A stretch of DNA of 20,732 nucleotides from a virus: the IMG/VR virus record IMGVR_UViG_3300012147_000918, positions 1 to 20,732 of that record; one strand, 5' to 3'. Position 1 is the first letter of the stretch; each line of letters starts with the position of its first letter. Shown piece after piece: positions 1 to 7,900 of the stretch. A model generated the notes under the pieces. The model saw only the letters and a list, made by a program, of their open reading frames with translations, was not told where the DNA came from and did not search any database. The position numbers were made by a program, and so were the translations under genes.

Positions 1-1
1 A

Positions 2-721
2 ACCGTACAGGATGTTTCGTCTACGAATATCCAAGTGACGCTCAACCAGCATAAGGATTCGACTTTCCGAATCAGCGACCGGGAAGCCGGGCGATCTTTC
101 ACGAATCTTGTGGATGAGTTTCTCGATCCCGCGATGCTCGCGCTGGCGAACGATGTTGATACGGCGCTTTTGTCGCTCTACACGGATCTTACTGTTAACG
201 CTGTAATCGGCGGCGCTAACCTCGATGCGGCGGCTGATTGGCGTAACGCGCCTAACACGGCGCGTACCCGACTCAACGCGGCGAAAGCGCCCGTTACTGG
301 GCGCTGCATGATTCTTTCGGATGACGATGAAGGTTTGCTCGGTAATCTTGATCTTCTCACGCGGGTTAACGAGTCCGGCAGCACCGAAGCGCTTCGAAAT
401 GGTATCGTCGGTCGATACAAAGGTTTCGATGTTTACCGCGCTTCTAACATCATCACTACCGGGTCGCCCGCGGTCCGGCATAACTTGGCTTTCCATAAGG
501 ATTGTTTCGCAATGGTCATGCGTCCGATGGCTACGGCTACTGGCATGAGCCCCGGCGCAGTTCAAACTAACGCGACCGATCCCGATGCGGGTCTTTCGGT
601 TCGTATTACGATGTCTTACAACCCGACGCTTCTGTCTACGCAAGTCACGCTCGATATTCTCTACGGCGTAAAGACGCTGGATGCGAATCTCGGCGTTGCG
701 TTGAACTCTACCGCCGCGTAA
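2..721 (+). CDS. Major capsid protein, P22 coat-like (5' end outside window)
   Basis: This is the C-terminal 239 residues of the main head shell protein. The frame is open from base 2 and reads TVQDVSSTNIQVTLNQHKD before the GTG at 35, which is therefore internal and not a start. The order of motifs fits P22 coat-like proteins: a VTLNQHKDSTFRISDRE stretch, then DPAMLALANDVD, a late NLAFHKDCFAMVMRPMA segment, and a DILYGVKTLDANLGV ending just before the C-terminus. In that family these belong to the HK97-fold core. The gene ends in TAA and a hairpin terminator follows 27 bases later, as expected for the most abundant virion protein. The scaffold, portal and terminase genes would lie upstream of the window. 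Assignment is by recalled family motifs. Confidence 0.88.
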   Translation, partial: TVQDVSSTNIQVTLNQHKDSTFRISDREAGRSFTNLVDEFLDPAMLALANDVDTALLSLYTDLTVNAVIGGANLDAAADWRNAPNTARTRLNAAKAPVTGRCMILSDDDEGLLGNLDLLTRVNESGSTEALRNGIVGRYKGFDVYRASNIITTGSPAVRHNLAFHKDCFAMVMRPMATATGMSPGAVQTNATDPDAGLSVRITMSYNPTLLSTQVTLDILYGVKTLDANLGVALNSTAA

Positions 722-748
722 TTCGGTAGATAATTTGTCACCCCGAAT

Positions 749-778
749 GGGTTGGGTCACAAGCCCAGCCTGTTTTTT
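749..778 (+). terminator. Rho-independent terminator after the capsid gene
   Basis: Bases 750-756 (GGTTGGG) pair with 764-770 (CCCAGCC), with one G-U pair and a 7-base loop. Two further G-U pairs are possible at the base, and six T follow at 773-778. It lies 27 bases after the capsid stop codon. The ATG of the next gene begins directly after the T run, so the hairpin probably lowers downstream expression relative to capsid. Confidence 0.75.
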
Positions 779-1450
779 ATGAACGGTCAAAACATATTAG
801 AATTGCACGGGTCCGCGCAAAGTAAAAGCGCGTTTGCAATTGCATCGGGTCCATCTTCCGGACTTGCAAACCCGGACACGGTTCGCAACTTTGCTAAAGA
901 CAAAATTACTATCGGCACCAATGATGTTTGGCGAGTTCTCGATGGCGGACCGATTAATTGCGATTATTTCGTGATCTTAGACATACGGTTTTACGAGGAT
1001 CATTTTCACGAAATCAGATCGTATTTGCAAAATTACCCGAACAGCATTCCCATTACTTACTTCGATCTAGACATACCGCATTTTCGGATTCCTATAGATA
1101 TGAATTGGGATGCCCGACAAGAATTACGCGGCGCAATTCAAAGACCGTATCACCCGGACAATTATTTTCATGGGCATTCGTCCGGCGTAGCAGCTTGTCA
1201 ATTTGCTATGAAACTCGGATGCTCTGAAATTTACTTGCTCGGACATGATCTGATTACGATTCCAACCCGAACGCACGGATTTGGAATTAGGGAGCAAGAA
1301 AAGAAAACAAATTATCAACAGGGCTTGACGATGCGCAGTGGTTATGATTTACTTGCAACGCACGCCGAACAAGAGAAAATTAGTATTATCAACTTGTCGG
1401 CGATTAGCAGTCTAGATCAGTTTCCAAATCAATCGGAGATCCTGCAATGA
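779..1450 (+). CDS. DUF115/MptE-like Rossmann protein
   Basis: The product is 223 residues. Near the N-terminus there is AIASGPSSG, a GPS-type nucleotide-binding turn, followed by TIGTNDVWRVL and CDYFVILD. Further on is GHSSGVAACQFAMKLGCSEIYLLGHDL. This layout is like DUF115/MptE-like proteins and GT42-type sialyltransferases, which share a Rossmann fold with a GPS loop and a late Leu-Gly-x-Asp-Leu strand. Some such proteins act in glycan modification, but the activity here is unknown. I chose ATG 779. A TTG at 752 is in frame but lies inside the terminator stem, and neither has a Shine-Dalgarno site. The stop overlaps the next ATG (ATGA at 1447). One copy of the 17-base repeat lies inside the gene. 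Confidence 0.6.
   Translation: MNGQNILELHGSAQSKSAFAIASGPSSGLANPDTVRNFAKDKITIGTNDVWRVLDGGPINCDYFVILDIRFYEDHFHEIRSYLQNYPNSIPITYFDLDIPHFRIPIDMNWDARQELRGAIQRPYHPDNYFHGHSSGVAACQFAMKLGCSEIYLLGHDLITIPTRTHGFGIREQEKKTNYQQGLTMRSGYDLLATHAEQEKISIINLSAISSLDQFPNQSEILQ
1122..1138 (-). repeat. 17-base near-palindrome, copy 1
   Basis: AATTACGCGGCGCAATT is the exact reverse complement of copies 4 and 5. It lies inside the DUF115-like gene, where it encodes Glu-Leu-Arg-Gly-Ala-Ile. Copy 5 is read as Lys-Leu-Arg-Arg-Val-Ile on the other strand, so shared protein sequence does not explain the match. Confidence 0.75.
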
Positions 1451-2052
1451 GTAAAAGAGCAATGCCAAATAAAGCCGCACCCGTTAAGGCCGAAACCGTA
1501 GACGAGTCGCCCAAGCCCCGAAACATCCCGCGTGAGACGATTACGCCTAATCAGCTGATCGGACAGGCCGCGAACCAGCAAAGCAGCGTACAGCCAATCG
1601 TACGGGCCGACAGAGCTATAGATTTCGATGCTTTGTCCGAACTCGCCGAACTGGCAGTCCGTCCGGGCGGGCAGCACCCGCGCGATGCGGCTACGCAACC
1701 CGGCGATGGTGATTCATTCGTTCGAATGCTCAACCTATCCGGGCATTGTATCGCGGTGAGTCATCGTCTAGTTTGTGATCGGCTTATGGATGGATATAAA
1801 TTCATCGACGGTGAATCGTCCGTTCCGTATTTCAGAACTCCATTAGGCCAAAATCAGAACACGCCGCAAATTCAAGGCAAGCCCGTAGCGCGACCGACAG
1901 CGGAAGTTAAGAACGCCGATGCCGCTATCCGGGTTTGGTTTTCAGAAATGCGAAACGATCTCGATACGATGCGAAGCATTCCCGATCTGGATTGGGATTA
2001 CATGCGGAAAATCGGACACGCTCTTTCCCGTTCCGGAGGCAATGTTCTATGA
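1447..2052 (+). CDS. Unrecognised protein in head-tail connector position
   Basis: This 201-residue protein begins at an ATG overlapping the previous stop by 4 bases and ends in TGA overlapping the next ATG, so it is translationally coupled on both sides. The first 70 or so residues are rich in Pro, Gln, Ala and Lys and are probably disordered. The C-terminal half has charged, amphipathic segments such as AAIRVWFSEMRNDLDTM and LDWDYMRKIGHALSRS. I do not recognise a family. Its place between the capsid and the head-closure/tail-completion genes suggests a head-tail adaptor or minor head protein, but this rests on position alone. Confidence 0.6.
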   Translation: MSKRAMPNKAAPVKAETVDESPKPRNIPRETITPNQLIGQAANQQSSVQPIVRADRAIDFDALSELAELAVRPGGQHPRDAATQPGDGDSFVRMLNLSGHCIAVSHRLVCDRLMDGYKFIDGESSVPYFRTPLGQNQNTPQIQGKPVARPTAEVKNADAAIRVWFSEMRNDLDTMRSIPDLDWDYMRKIGHALSRSGGNVL

Positions 2053-2402
2053 GTTTGCTTAATCGTGATTTAGTCGAATGGGGCAGCCAATCATCTAATT
2101 TAACAGACGATTTAGGACACCCCGTTTATACCAGCGATGGCGGCTACCCTGTCACGGTTCGCGGGCATTTTCAGCATTCAGGATCTGATTCTACGCAGTC
2201 TATCGGCGGACTCGATAAAACGGTTTCCGCCGTTTTTAGTAGCAGATGGAAAGGCGGAAAAATTGGCGATACCGTTTCGAAAGATGAAGTTACTTATTTG
2301 GTAGTCGGACTCGATATCAAGCGAAGCGCAGATAAATCGGTTAATCGGGTTCTTTACGAGTTAACGAAAAAGACGATTGGAACCGATCCAGATGGCATCT
2401 AA
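2049..2402 (+). CDS. Probable head-closure / neck protein
   Basis: The product is 117 residues. ATG 2049 overlaps the upstream TGA (ATGA), which decides the start; the frame is open further upstream but only out of phase inside the previous gene. The sequence is small and rich in beta strands: YPVTVRGHFQHSG, then KTVSAVFSSRWKGGKIGDTVSKDEVTYLVVGLDIK. This fits the small head-closure proteins that precede the HK97 gp10-like tail-completion gene in siphovirus genomes. No diagnostic motif is present, so the function is inferred from length, fold pattern and order. It overlaps the next gene by 11 bases. Confidence 0.5.
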   Translation: MSLLNRDLVEWGSQSSNLTDDLGHPVYTSDGGYPVTVRGHFQHSGSDSTQSIGGLDKTVSAVFSSRWKGGKIGDTVSKDEVTYLVVGLDIKRSADKSVNRVLYELTKKTIGTDPDGI

Positions 2403-2979
2403 TGTTACTGGCAATCCGGGCAAGAACTTACCGATTATTCTTGCGAAATATCAAAAAGCAATCCAACGCGAAATGAGAGCGATTTGTTTAGAAACCGAAC
2501 GAACCGCCAAGCAAAATCTAACTGATCTAGGCAAAGTCGATCGCGGGTTTACTCGGAGCAGCGTAGATTCGGAAGTTGAAACTATCGCGGGCCAAGTAGA
2601 GGGCGTTGTTTTCGCTGGCACTCTATGGGCACCGTGGATCGAATTCGGTAGACATGGCACGAAAAGTTCGCCCGTAGGAACCGGATCTAATAGCGCCGAC
2701 CCGGCGTTTCCGCCGATCGAACCTATACGAGATTGGGTGCGAAGAAATCGGCGTAAGCTCGGCATTAAGAGTTCCAACAAAAGAGACAGTGCCGGAAAGT
2801 TTCTTGCGGGCACAAACAGCACCGAAATAGAGGGTGCCGCGTTTGCTATCGCTCGCAAAATTCAAGAAAAAGGCATCGCGCCGACACCGTTTCTAATTCC
2901 GGCTTTTTTATCAGTGTCACCGTTTTATAAAGCCAGAATCGTTCAAGCGGTTCTTTCCGTAAAGGACAATTTCAAATGA
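2392..2979 (+). CDS. Tail completion protein, HK97 gp10-like
   Basis: This 195-residue protein is expected at the head-tail junction, where the family completes tail attachment. It has the family pattern: an N-terminal helix with ETERTAKQNLTDLGKVDRGFTRSSV, then VEGVVFAGTLWAPWIEFGRHG, then FPPIEPIRDWVRRNRRKLGI. The central 'agt.wA.wiEfG' followed by 'p...i..W' is what I use for the call. A region rich in Ser, Lys and Asn around residues 100-140 looks like an insertion relative to shorter members. I chose ATG 2392; an in-frame TTG at 2377 is the alternative. The stop overlaps the next ATG (ATGA). Confidence 0.75.
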   Translation: MASNVTGNPGKNLPIILAKYQKAIQREMRAICLETERTAKQNLTDLGKVDRGFTRSSVDSEVETIAGQVEGVVFAGTLWAPWIEFGRHGTKSSPVGTGSNSADPAFPPIEPIRDWVRRNRRKLGIKSSNKRDSAGKFLAGTNSTEIEGAAFAIARKIQEKGIAPTPFLIPAFLSVSPFYKARIVQAVLSVKDNFK

Positions 2980-3389
2980 TGGAAGCGCTTAAAAAATGGG
3001 TGATTGCCGAACTGAAAGCGTCATCGCTACCGGGGTTGCCCAAAGTTATTTCCGCTAGCATAAACGATCTTCCAAGCGAAGCGGGTATATTCGTTGCAAT
3101 GGGATCGCAGGGCGTAGCAGATCGGCAGCATACCGAAAATCAAGAGTTCCGAATCATATCGGTTACAGAGGGCGAGCAAAGCAACCTAACACTTGTTCGG
3201 CTTATAACGATAATGTTTTATTTCGTGCCGGGACAATTGAAATCATGGACGGTTGCACCCGCCGCGATGAACCTAAGCATTAAAGACATTCAGCGCATTT
3301 CAATTATCGCGCCAGAGTCTTTCGGAGCAGCAAATCGATACTTTCAATCTACTATAGTTTTCAGCGCTCGCGGGCGGGACACTCGGTAA
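2976..3389 (+). CDS. Probable tail terminator protein
   Basis: The product is 137 residues, starting at ATG 2976 in an ATGATG that overlaps the previous stop; the second ATG at 2979 is equally possible. Tail terminator (lambda gpU-like) proteins cap the tail tube and usually sit between the HK97 gp10-like gene and the major tail tube gene, which is the position here. The sequence shows an N-terminal helix (MMEALKKWVIAELKASSLPG), alternating beta strands (EFRIISVTEGEQ, LTLVRLITIMFYFVPG) and a C-terminal strand RYFQSTIVFSARG. This is consistent with that fold, but no single motif proves it. The stop codon is followed within 2 bases by a promoter-like element. Confidence 0.55.
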   Translation: MMEALKKWVIAELKASSLPGLPKVISASINDLPSEAGIFVAMGSQGVADRQHTENQEFRIISVTEGEQSNLTLVRLITIMFYFVPGQLKSWTVAPAAMNLSIKDIQRISIIAPESFGAANRYFQSTIVFSARGRDTR

Positions 3390-3390
3390 G

Positions 3391-3418
3391 TTGACAGTAA
3401 TAAATTTTGTGACATGAT
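3391..3418 (+). promoter_or_regulatory. Candidate sigma70-type promoter for the tail tube gene
   Basis: A perfect TTGACA at 3391-3396 is followed after 16 bases by CATGAT at 3413-3418, four of six matches to TATAAT. It lies 36 bases before the start of the major tail gene. The perfect -35 box is the main support; the -10 box is weak. Confidence 0.45.
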
Positions 3419-3453
3419 GTAGTCTAACGGTTAAAACAGACAGGAAACATCAA

Positions 3454-4023
3454 ATGCCATACAGTGACGCGGGACCATATTTCCCAGCGGGAGGACCAGT
3501 GAGTTACAGTCAAATTACAAACGCGAAGAATTCCGATGCAGTTTTGCTCGGACTCGGTAGGCTCGGCATCGCCGCGGCTTCCGGATCATCCCCGTTTACA
3601 TTCAGCGATGTAGGCTATCTGAAAGGCGTTGAAGTTGCTTACACTCGCGAGTTTCGCGAGTTTCAAAGCGCCGGGTTGCTTGTGAAGCGACTTGTTTTTT
3701 CCGATCGTTTGGAAATGACTGCGCAGTGGGCGGAGATTTCGATCTCTAATCTTTCGCGGTTTTTTCAAGGGTCTAGCACGGTCGATCAAATCAACTTCGG
3801 CGGATCGAAAGTTGTAAACCAATTCCGAACCAAATTTGAGCATCAGCGTTCGGATAACAAGTGGCTTACTTTCGAAATGTTTAGAGGCATTCCGGGCGGT
3901 GAAGTTAACCTCGCATTCGACGAGGAAGAATTCATTCAGTTTCCGGCTAACTTTGTTGCCGAAGTGGATAACTCGCAAGCGCCAGGGCAGCAGTACGGAC
4001 GAATCCGACTGCACGGCGCTTAA
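3454..4023 (+). CDS. Major tail tube protein
   Basis: This 189-residue protein would polymerise into the hollow tail tube. The start is ATG 3454 with AGGAA at 3442-3446, spaced 7 bases. The sequence is beta rich with segments typical of tube proteins: VGYLKGVEVAYTREFREF, LVKRLVFSDRLEMTAQWAEIS, and a late EVNLAFDEEEFIQFPANFVAEVD. Its position is the usual one: after the tail terminator and before the tail chaperone pair and tape measure. It stands as its own transcription unit, with a promoter-like element upstream and a strong terminator downstream. That fits a protein needed in hundreds of copies. The family is assigned from pattern and context. Confidence 0.75.
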   Translation: MPYSDAGPYFPAGGPVSYSQITNAKNSDAVLLGLGRLGIAAASGSSPFTFSDVGYLKGVEVAYTREFREFQSAGLLVKRLVFSDRLEMTAQWAEISISNLSRFFQGSSTVDQINFGGSKVVNQFRTKFEHQRSDNKWLTFEMFRGIPGGEVNLAFDEEEFIQFPANFVAEVDNSQAPGQQYGRIRLHGA

Positions 4024-4047
4024 TTGGTTTAGCATCGGGCAAGGTGC

Positions 4048-4082
4048 GGGCCGTCGTCGCTAGTCGGCGGCGGCTCTTTTTT
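4048..4082 (+). terminator. Rho-independent terminator after the tail tube gene
   Basis: Bases 4050-4059 (GCCGTCGTCG) pair with 4065-4074 (CGGCGGCGGC), a 10-bp stem with two G-U pairs and a 5-base loop. Pairs G4049-T4075 and G4048-C4076 can extend it. Six T follow at 4077-4082. This is the longest intrinsic terminator in the window, 25 bases after the tail tube stop codon. Confidence 0.85.
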
Positions 4083-4104
4083 AACAAAGAGAAAGAAACA
4101 AAAA

Positions 4105-4587
4105 ATGAGCAATAACAGACCCGCCGGATCGCCAGCGCCAAAGAATGGCGGCAAAGCGATTAAGGGCAAAGCGTATACAACTTCAAGCGGAGAAAAGCGA
4201 ATCCGCATCGCCGACATTCAGAATGCTAGAAGCAAGTCCGAAGATGCTTACGAATGCACACTTGGCGATATCTTGCTAGGTTCGGCAGCGATTGATAATG
4301 AAGATCCAAATAAAGTTATTCGGGTTAAGCCGATTAATCTAAAAGGACTCGCCGCGCTTACTGCAATGTATGGAAACGATCTTAGGGCTCTTTCTGGTGC
4401 GGCTACCGACTTTCATCAAACGATCCGAATCGTTACGATCCTAGTTAATCAGGATCGACCAGAGGCAGAGCATTTAACCGAAGATGAAGTCGGGCGAACG
4501 CTTGATATGAGCATTGCGCCGCTGGTTAACGAATTGGTGACGGATCTTATTTCCCCTCTATTCGCCCCCGTCGAAGTAAATTCTTAA
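4105..4587 (+). CDS. Tail assembly chaperone, short form (lambda gpG-like)
   Basis: The 160-residue product is the unshifted form of a tail assembly chaperone. Such proteins coat the tape measure during tail assembly and are absent from the finished virion. It has a basic, flexible N-terminus (SNNRPAGSPAPKNGGKAIKGK) and a helical core from about residue 45. The core includes KVIRVKPINLKGLAALTAMYG and LTEDEVGRTLDMSIAPLVNELVTDLISPL. The gene sits between the tail tube and tape measure genes, and a second open frame continues past its stop in the -1 frame. The ribosome-binding site is a weak purine stretch (AAAGAGAAAG from 4086). Only a few codons separate the likely slip point from the stop. 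Confidence 0.8.
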   Translation: MSNNRPAGSPAPKNGGKAIKGKAYTTSSGEKRIRIADIQNARSKSEDAYECTLGDILLGSAAIDNEDPNKVIRVKPINLKGLAALTAMYGNDLRALSGAATDFHQTIRIVTILVNQDRPEAEHLTEDEVGRTLDMSIAPLVNELVTDLISPLFAPVEVNS

Positions 4588-4889
4588 AAGATAACGATGG
4601 GGGCAGCGCGGCGCTTAGATGGGATAGAGTCTTTTTTACTTTTTCGGATAGATTCGGATGGACACCGGAGCAAATTTCTAATCTATCAATGCAACAAATC
4701 ACAATGTATTTGAACTGCATAATTGAAGAAAGCGACGAAATCAAATCCGCTAAAGGCGAATCGGAAATCGAAAACGACGGAATAGATTTCAAGCCGAGAA
4801 ACGCTAACGCAATCGATCTTCGAAATATGCCGATTGATACTTTGCACAAAACACTCGCGAGCGAATTCGGAACATCAGAGGGCAACTAA
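4105..4889 (+). CDS. Tail assembly chaperone, frameshifted long form (lambda gpG-T-like)
   Basis: A -1 frameshift near the end of the short form would give about 261 residues, for example join(4105..4557,4557..4889). The -1 frame is open from 4530 to the TAA at 4887-4889. Past the upstream stop it reads as real protein: LRWDRVFFTFSDRFGWTPEQ, followed by ISNLSMQQITMYLNCII, the pattern of T-type chaperone domains. The first ATG of that frame, 4689, cuts through this domain. The nearest GGAG (4667-4670) lies too far upstream to serve it, so independent initiation is unlikely. The exact slip base is uncertain. In the family the G-T form recruits tube subunits to the tape measure. Confidence 0.75.
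4551..4604 (+). promoter_or_regulatory. Candidate -1 frameshift signal with hairpin
   Basis: Bases 4564-4573 (GCCCCCGTCG) pair with 4595-4604 (CGATGGGGGC), a 10-bp stem with one G-U pair and a 21-base loop containing the short-form stop codon at 4585-4587. Six bases upstream is T TCC CCT (4551-4557). After a -1 slip, tRNA-Pro re-pairs fully and tRNA-Ser re-pairs with a central U-G. It is not a canonical X XXY YYZ site. The C5 run at 4565-4569 is an alternative. Confidence 0.55.
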
Positions 4890-4904
4890 TTTCGCGGCGC
4901 AATT
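4888..4904 (-). repeat. 17-base near-palindrome, copy 2
   Basis: AATTTCGCGGCGCAATT differs from copies 1, 4 and 5 only at the one variable position. It spans the chaperone stop codon and ends two bases before the GGAG ribosome-binding site of the tape measure gene. Confidence 0.7.
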
Positions 4905-4917
4905 TGGAGTCTAATCG

Positions 4918-7900
4918 ATGGCAATTAATGCAGGCGAAATCTTTGTTAGATTCCGGGCCGATTCAACGCTAGCGGTCCGTGAATTCGCTAAATTTCAAGG
5001 CAAGCTCAATACAACAATCAACAACACTCGCGATAAAGTCAAATCTTTAAATCAATCGTTGAGCGGAATTGGATTGCTTGCGGGCGTAGGGCTTGGCGCT
5101 GCGATTCTTAAAATCGGAAGCGACTTCGATAAAGCTATTACGAATGTTCGGGCGATCACGAAAGAAACTAGCGAGCAGTTCCAAGCAACTCGCGGTAAAG
5201 CAATTGAAATCGCTTCCGAATATGGTAAGGCAGCCGATGAAGTAGGCGGCGCGCTCTTTCAAATTGTATCAGCAGGCAAGCGCGGTGAAGATGCTATTTT
5301 GGCGCTTGTCGCAGCGACAAAACTAGGCAGGGCCGGTTTGGTCGATACAGCGCTTGCAACAGATGTTCTAATCGGTTCGCTCAATGCGTTTAAAATCGAA
5401 GGAAGCCGAGCAGAGGATATCGCAGGCAAGTTGATTGGTACGGTCGATCGCGGCATTCTTACTTTCGATGATCTTGCTACAAAGCTCGGACAAGTGAGCC
5501 CGATTGCATCGGCGGCAGGGCTAGAGATTGAAGAATTGTTAGGCATTATTGCTTTGCTTACCCGAAACGGCGTACAGGCAGCGCAGGCAATCACACAAGC
5601 GCGAGGCGCAATCGTTAAACTTGTCGCGCCCGGCAAGCAAGGGCGAGAAGAAATCGAAAAGTTGCTTGGAACAACTATTGAAGCAACGGTAGCAACAAAA
5701 GGATATATCGGAACGCTTGAAGCGGTTGTCGCAGCAAGCGATGGATCTATCGCGACATTCAAGAAGCTTTTCGAAGATGTTGAGGCCGTGCAAGGAATTA
5801 CCGCTATTGCATCCGCCGGATTTGATCAATTGCGCGGCGATATTGAAGGGTTGCAGAGCGCCGGAGCGGGCACCCTTAACCAAACACTTGCTATTCAGGC
5901 GGGTAGCTTCGCATCGCTTACATCAGAATTGCGAAATCTTGTCCAAAACAGAGTTGTTGCGTTCTTCGACGATAACAGAGAAGCAATCGTCGCGACCACA
6001 AATGCAATCATTGCTTTTGTTCGTAACAACCGTCTTTTGATTGATTCAATCGTAGTATCTACGGCTATCGTCGCGGGGCTTTCCGTTGCCGGGCTTGCTC
6101 TCAAACTTGCATTAACTGGGCTTAGTTTCTTGCTCGGCGGCGCGTCGGTCGCAGTTAACATTCTTTCCGCTGCTAAAGACAGGGACACCGCTTCAACCGT
6201 TGCGAATACCAGTCAGGTTGCAGCAAACAACGCATCGACACTTGTTTCAACCGGCAATATCTATTCAAACAATATGGCCCGCAACTTCTCGTCCGTTTCA
6301 ATTAATGCACAAACCGCCGCGGTCTTAAATCAAAATCGAATCTTAGCGGGCAATGTCGCAGCGCAAGCCGCAGCAGTCGCAACAGGGCGACGAGTCGCAA
6401 CTAACACAGCGGCAACAACGGTTGCAGTAAGCGCGGCGGCGGCATCTACCGGCGTTCTGGCGCGGGCTTGGCAGTTTCTTAATACCTCAATTAAGTTGCC
6501 GGTTCTCTCGCGAATACCGCTTGTGATGAAAGGCGCAGGCATCGCGCTTGTGGGTGCAGCGAAGGGCGCGGCAATCTTCGCGGCAGGGCTTAGCGCAGTA
6601 GCAATCGTCGCGGTTGCTGCGTACAAAGCCGGTCAGCTTATAAGCGATGCCGCTACCGGCAATAGCAAAGCGTATCGGGAAGAACTTAAGGATTTGCGGA
6701 GACTCAACAGCGAAAGAAATCTCGCGTCGATTCGCAATATTACCGGCATCAATTTTGAAACCGCCGCTAATGCAAAATCCGCCGCGTCGGCTGAAAAGTA
6801 TCGGGACACTTTGCTAGCGTTGGCAGACGCACAGAATGAAGCGGCAGCCGGTAGCGCCGAAGCAACAAAGCGCGTCATCGATCTAGAAATTGCTCTATCC
6901 GAACTTGAAGGCACCGGAGCTTCGGCGTTCGAAAACGCAACAGCGGAACTCAAACGATATGAACAAGTTGTTCTTAGCGCATTGAAAGAAACTGGAAAAT
7001 TGAGCGATTCTTACTTGGGCGCTTTCACCGAAAGCGGAAGGCTCATTCAAGGATTCGGACAAAGCTTAGCCGAAGCCGATTCGCTCGGTGAAATTTTGGG
7101 AGAAACCGAAGCAACAAATTTGGTTACTAGAATCAAAGCGGCTAAGGATGCTATTAACGGAATTACGCAAGCACAAATTCAGTTAGAAGAATCTTCGCGC
7201 AGGGCCGCAACTTCATCGGCGCTACTGGCGGGTGCAATCGGCGCGGCGAGATCAGTTTCAGACGAGTACGCTGGTTCAATTCAAAGCTTGTCGCAAAAAG
7301 CAAGTGATCTTGTCACTGGCGAATTCGAAAAATCATTTAACGACATTTCGAAAGACTTGGCGGCTAACGAAGCCATTATTACGCAACTGGTCAAAGCTTA
7401 CGATGATCTTGCTACCAGCGCTCAACAGTTACGAGCGAACAACGCTTCGCCCGAAGAAATCGCTGCGCTAAACGAAACATTTTCCGTGCTGGCACAGCAA
7501 ATCGATCAAGCGGCAGCGAGCAGCGTTATTCTTGCCGCTGCGCTTGGAAACTTGATAGCGGAGCAGAATGAAGAAATTCTTGCTAAGCGAATTGAAGCAA
7601 TCGATGAATCTACACAAGCCGAAATTAGAGCATTGCAGGAAGTCGGCAAGGTTCGCGAAGCCGAAGAACTAGCGGCGCAGCTTCGGCGGGATCAATCGAC
7701 CCGGCGCATTCTGGCAGCGATGCAAGAAGAATCGGACCGGCGCGATGAACTCAGCCGGAAAGAATCTGAATTATTCGAAGAACAAAAAGTCAGAGCCGAA
7801 GAAATAAGAAAAATTAGACAATCGGGCGGTGACGCGTCCGAGCAAGAAAACGCTTTTGATCGGGTAGAGCAAGAGCGAGAAATGCTCCAATTAACTATTG

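Noticed and set aside
2451-2858. 135-codon - strand frame opposite the tail completion gene
   Set aside because: The + strand frame has clear family motifs and ATGA coupling; the antisense product is low-complexity Arg/Ser/Leu.
3405-3446. tRNA-like D-arm pattern (GTAGTCTAACGGTTAA)
   Set aside because: GTCT and AGAC can pair, but there is no anticodon arm, TTCGA arm or closing acceptor stem around it.
4689-4889. Independent small gene starting at ATG 4689
   Set aside because: It has no properly spaced ribosome-binding site and cuts through the T-type chaperone domain; a frameshift product explains it better.
5259-5762. - strand frame of 167 codons inside the tape measure gene
   Set aside because: It is a shadow of the strongly supported tape measure frame; several such frames occur along this gene.
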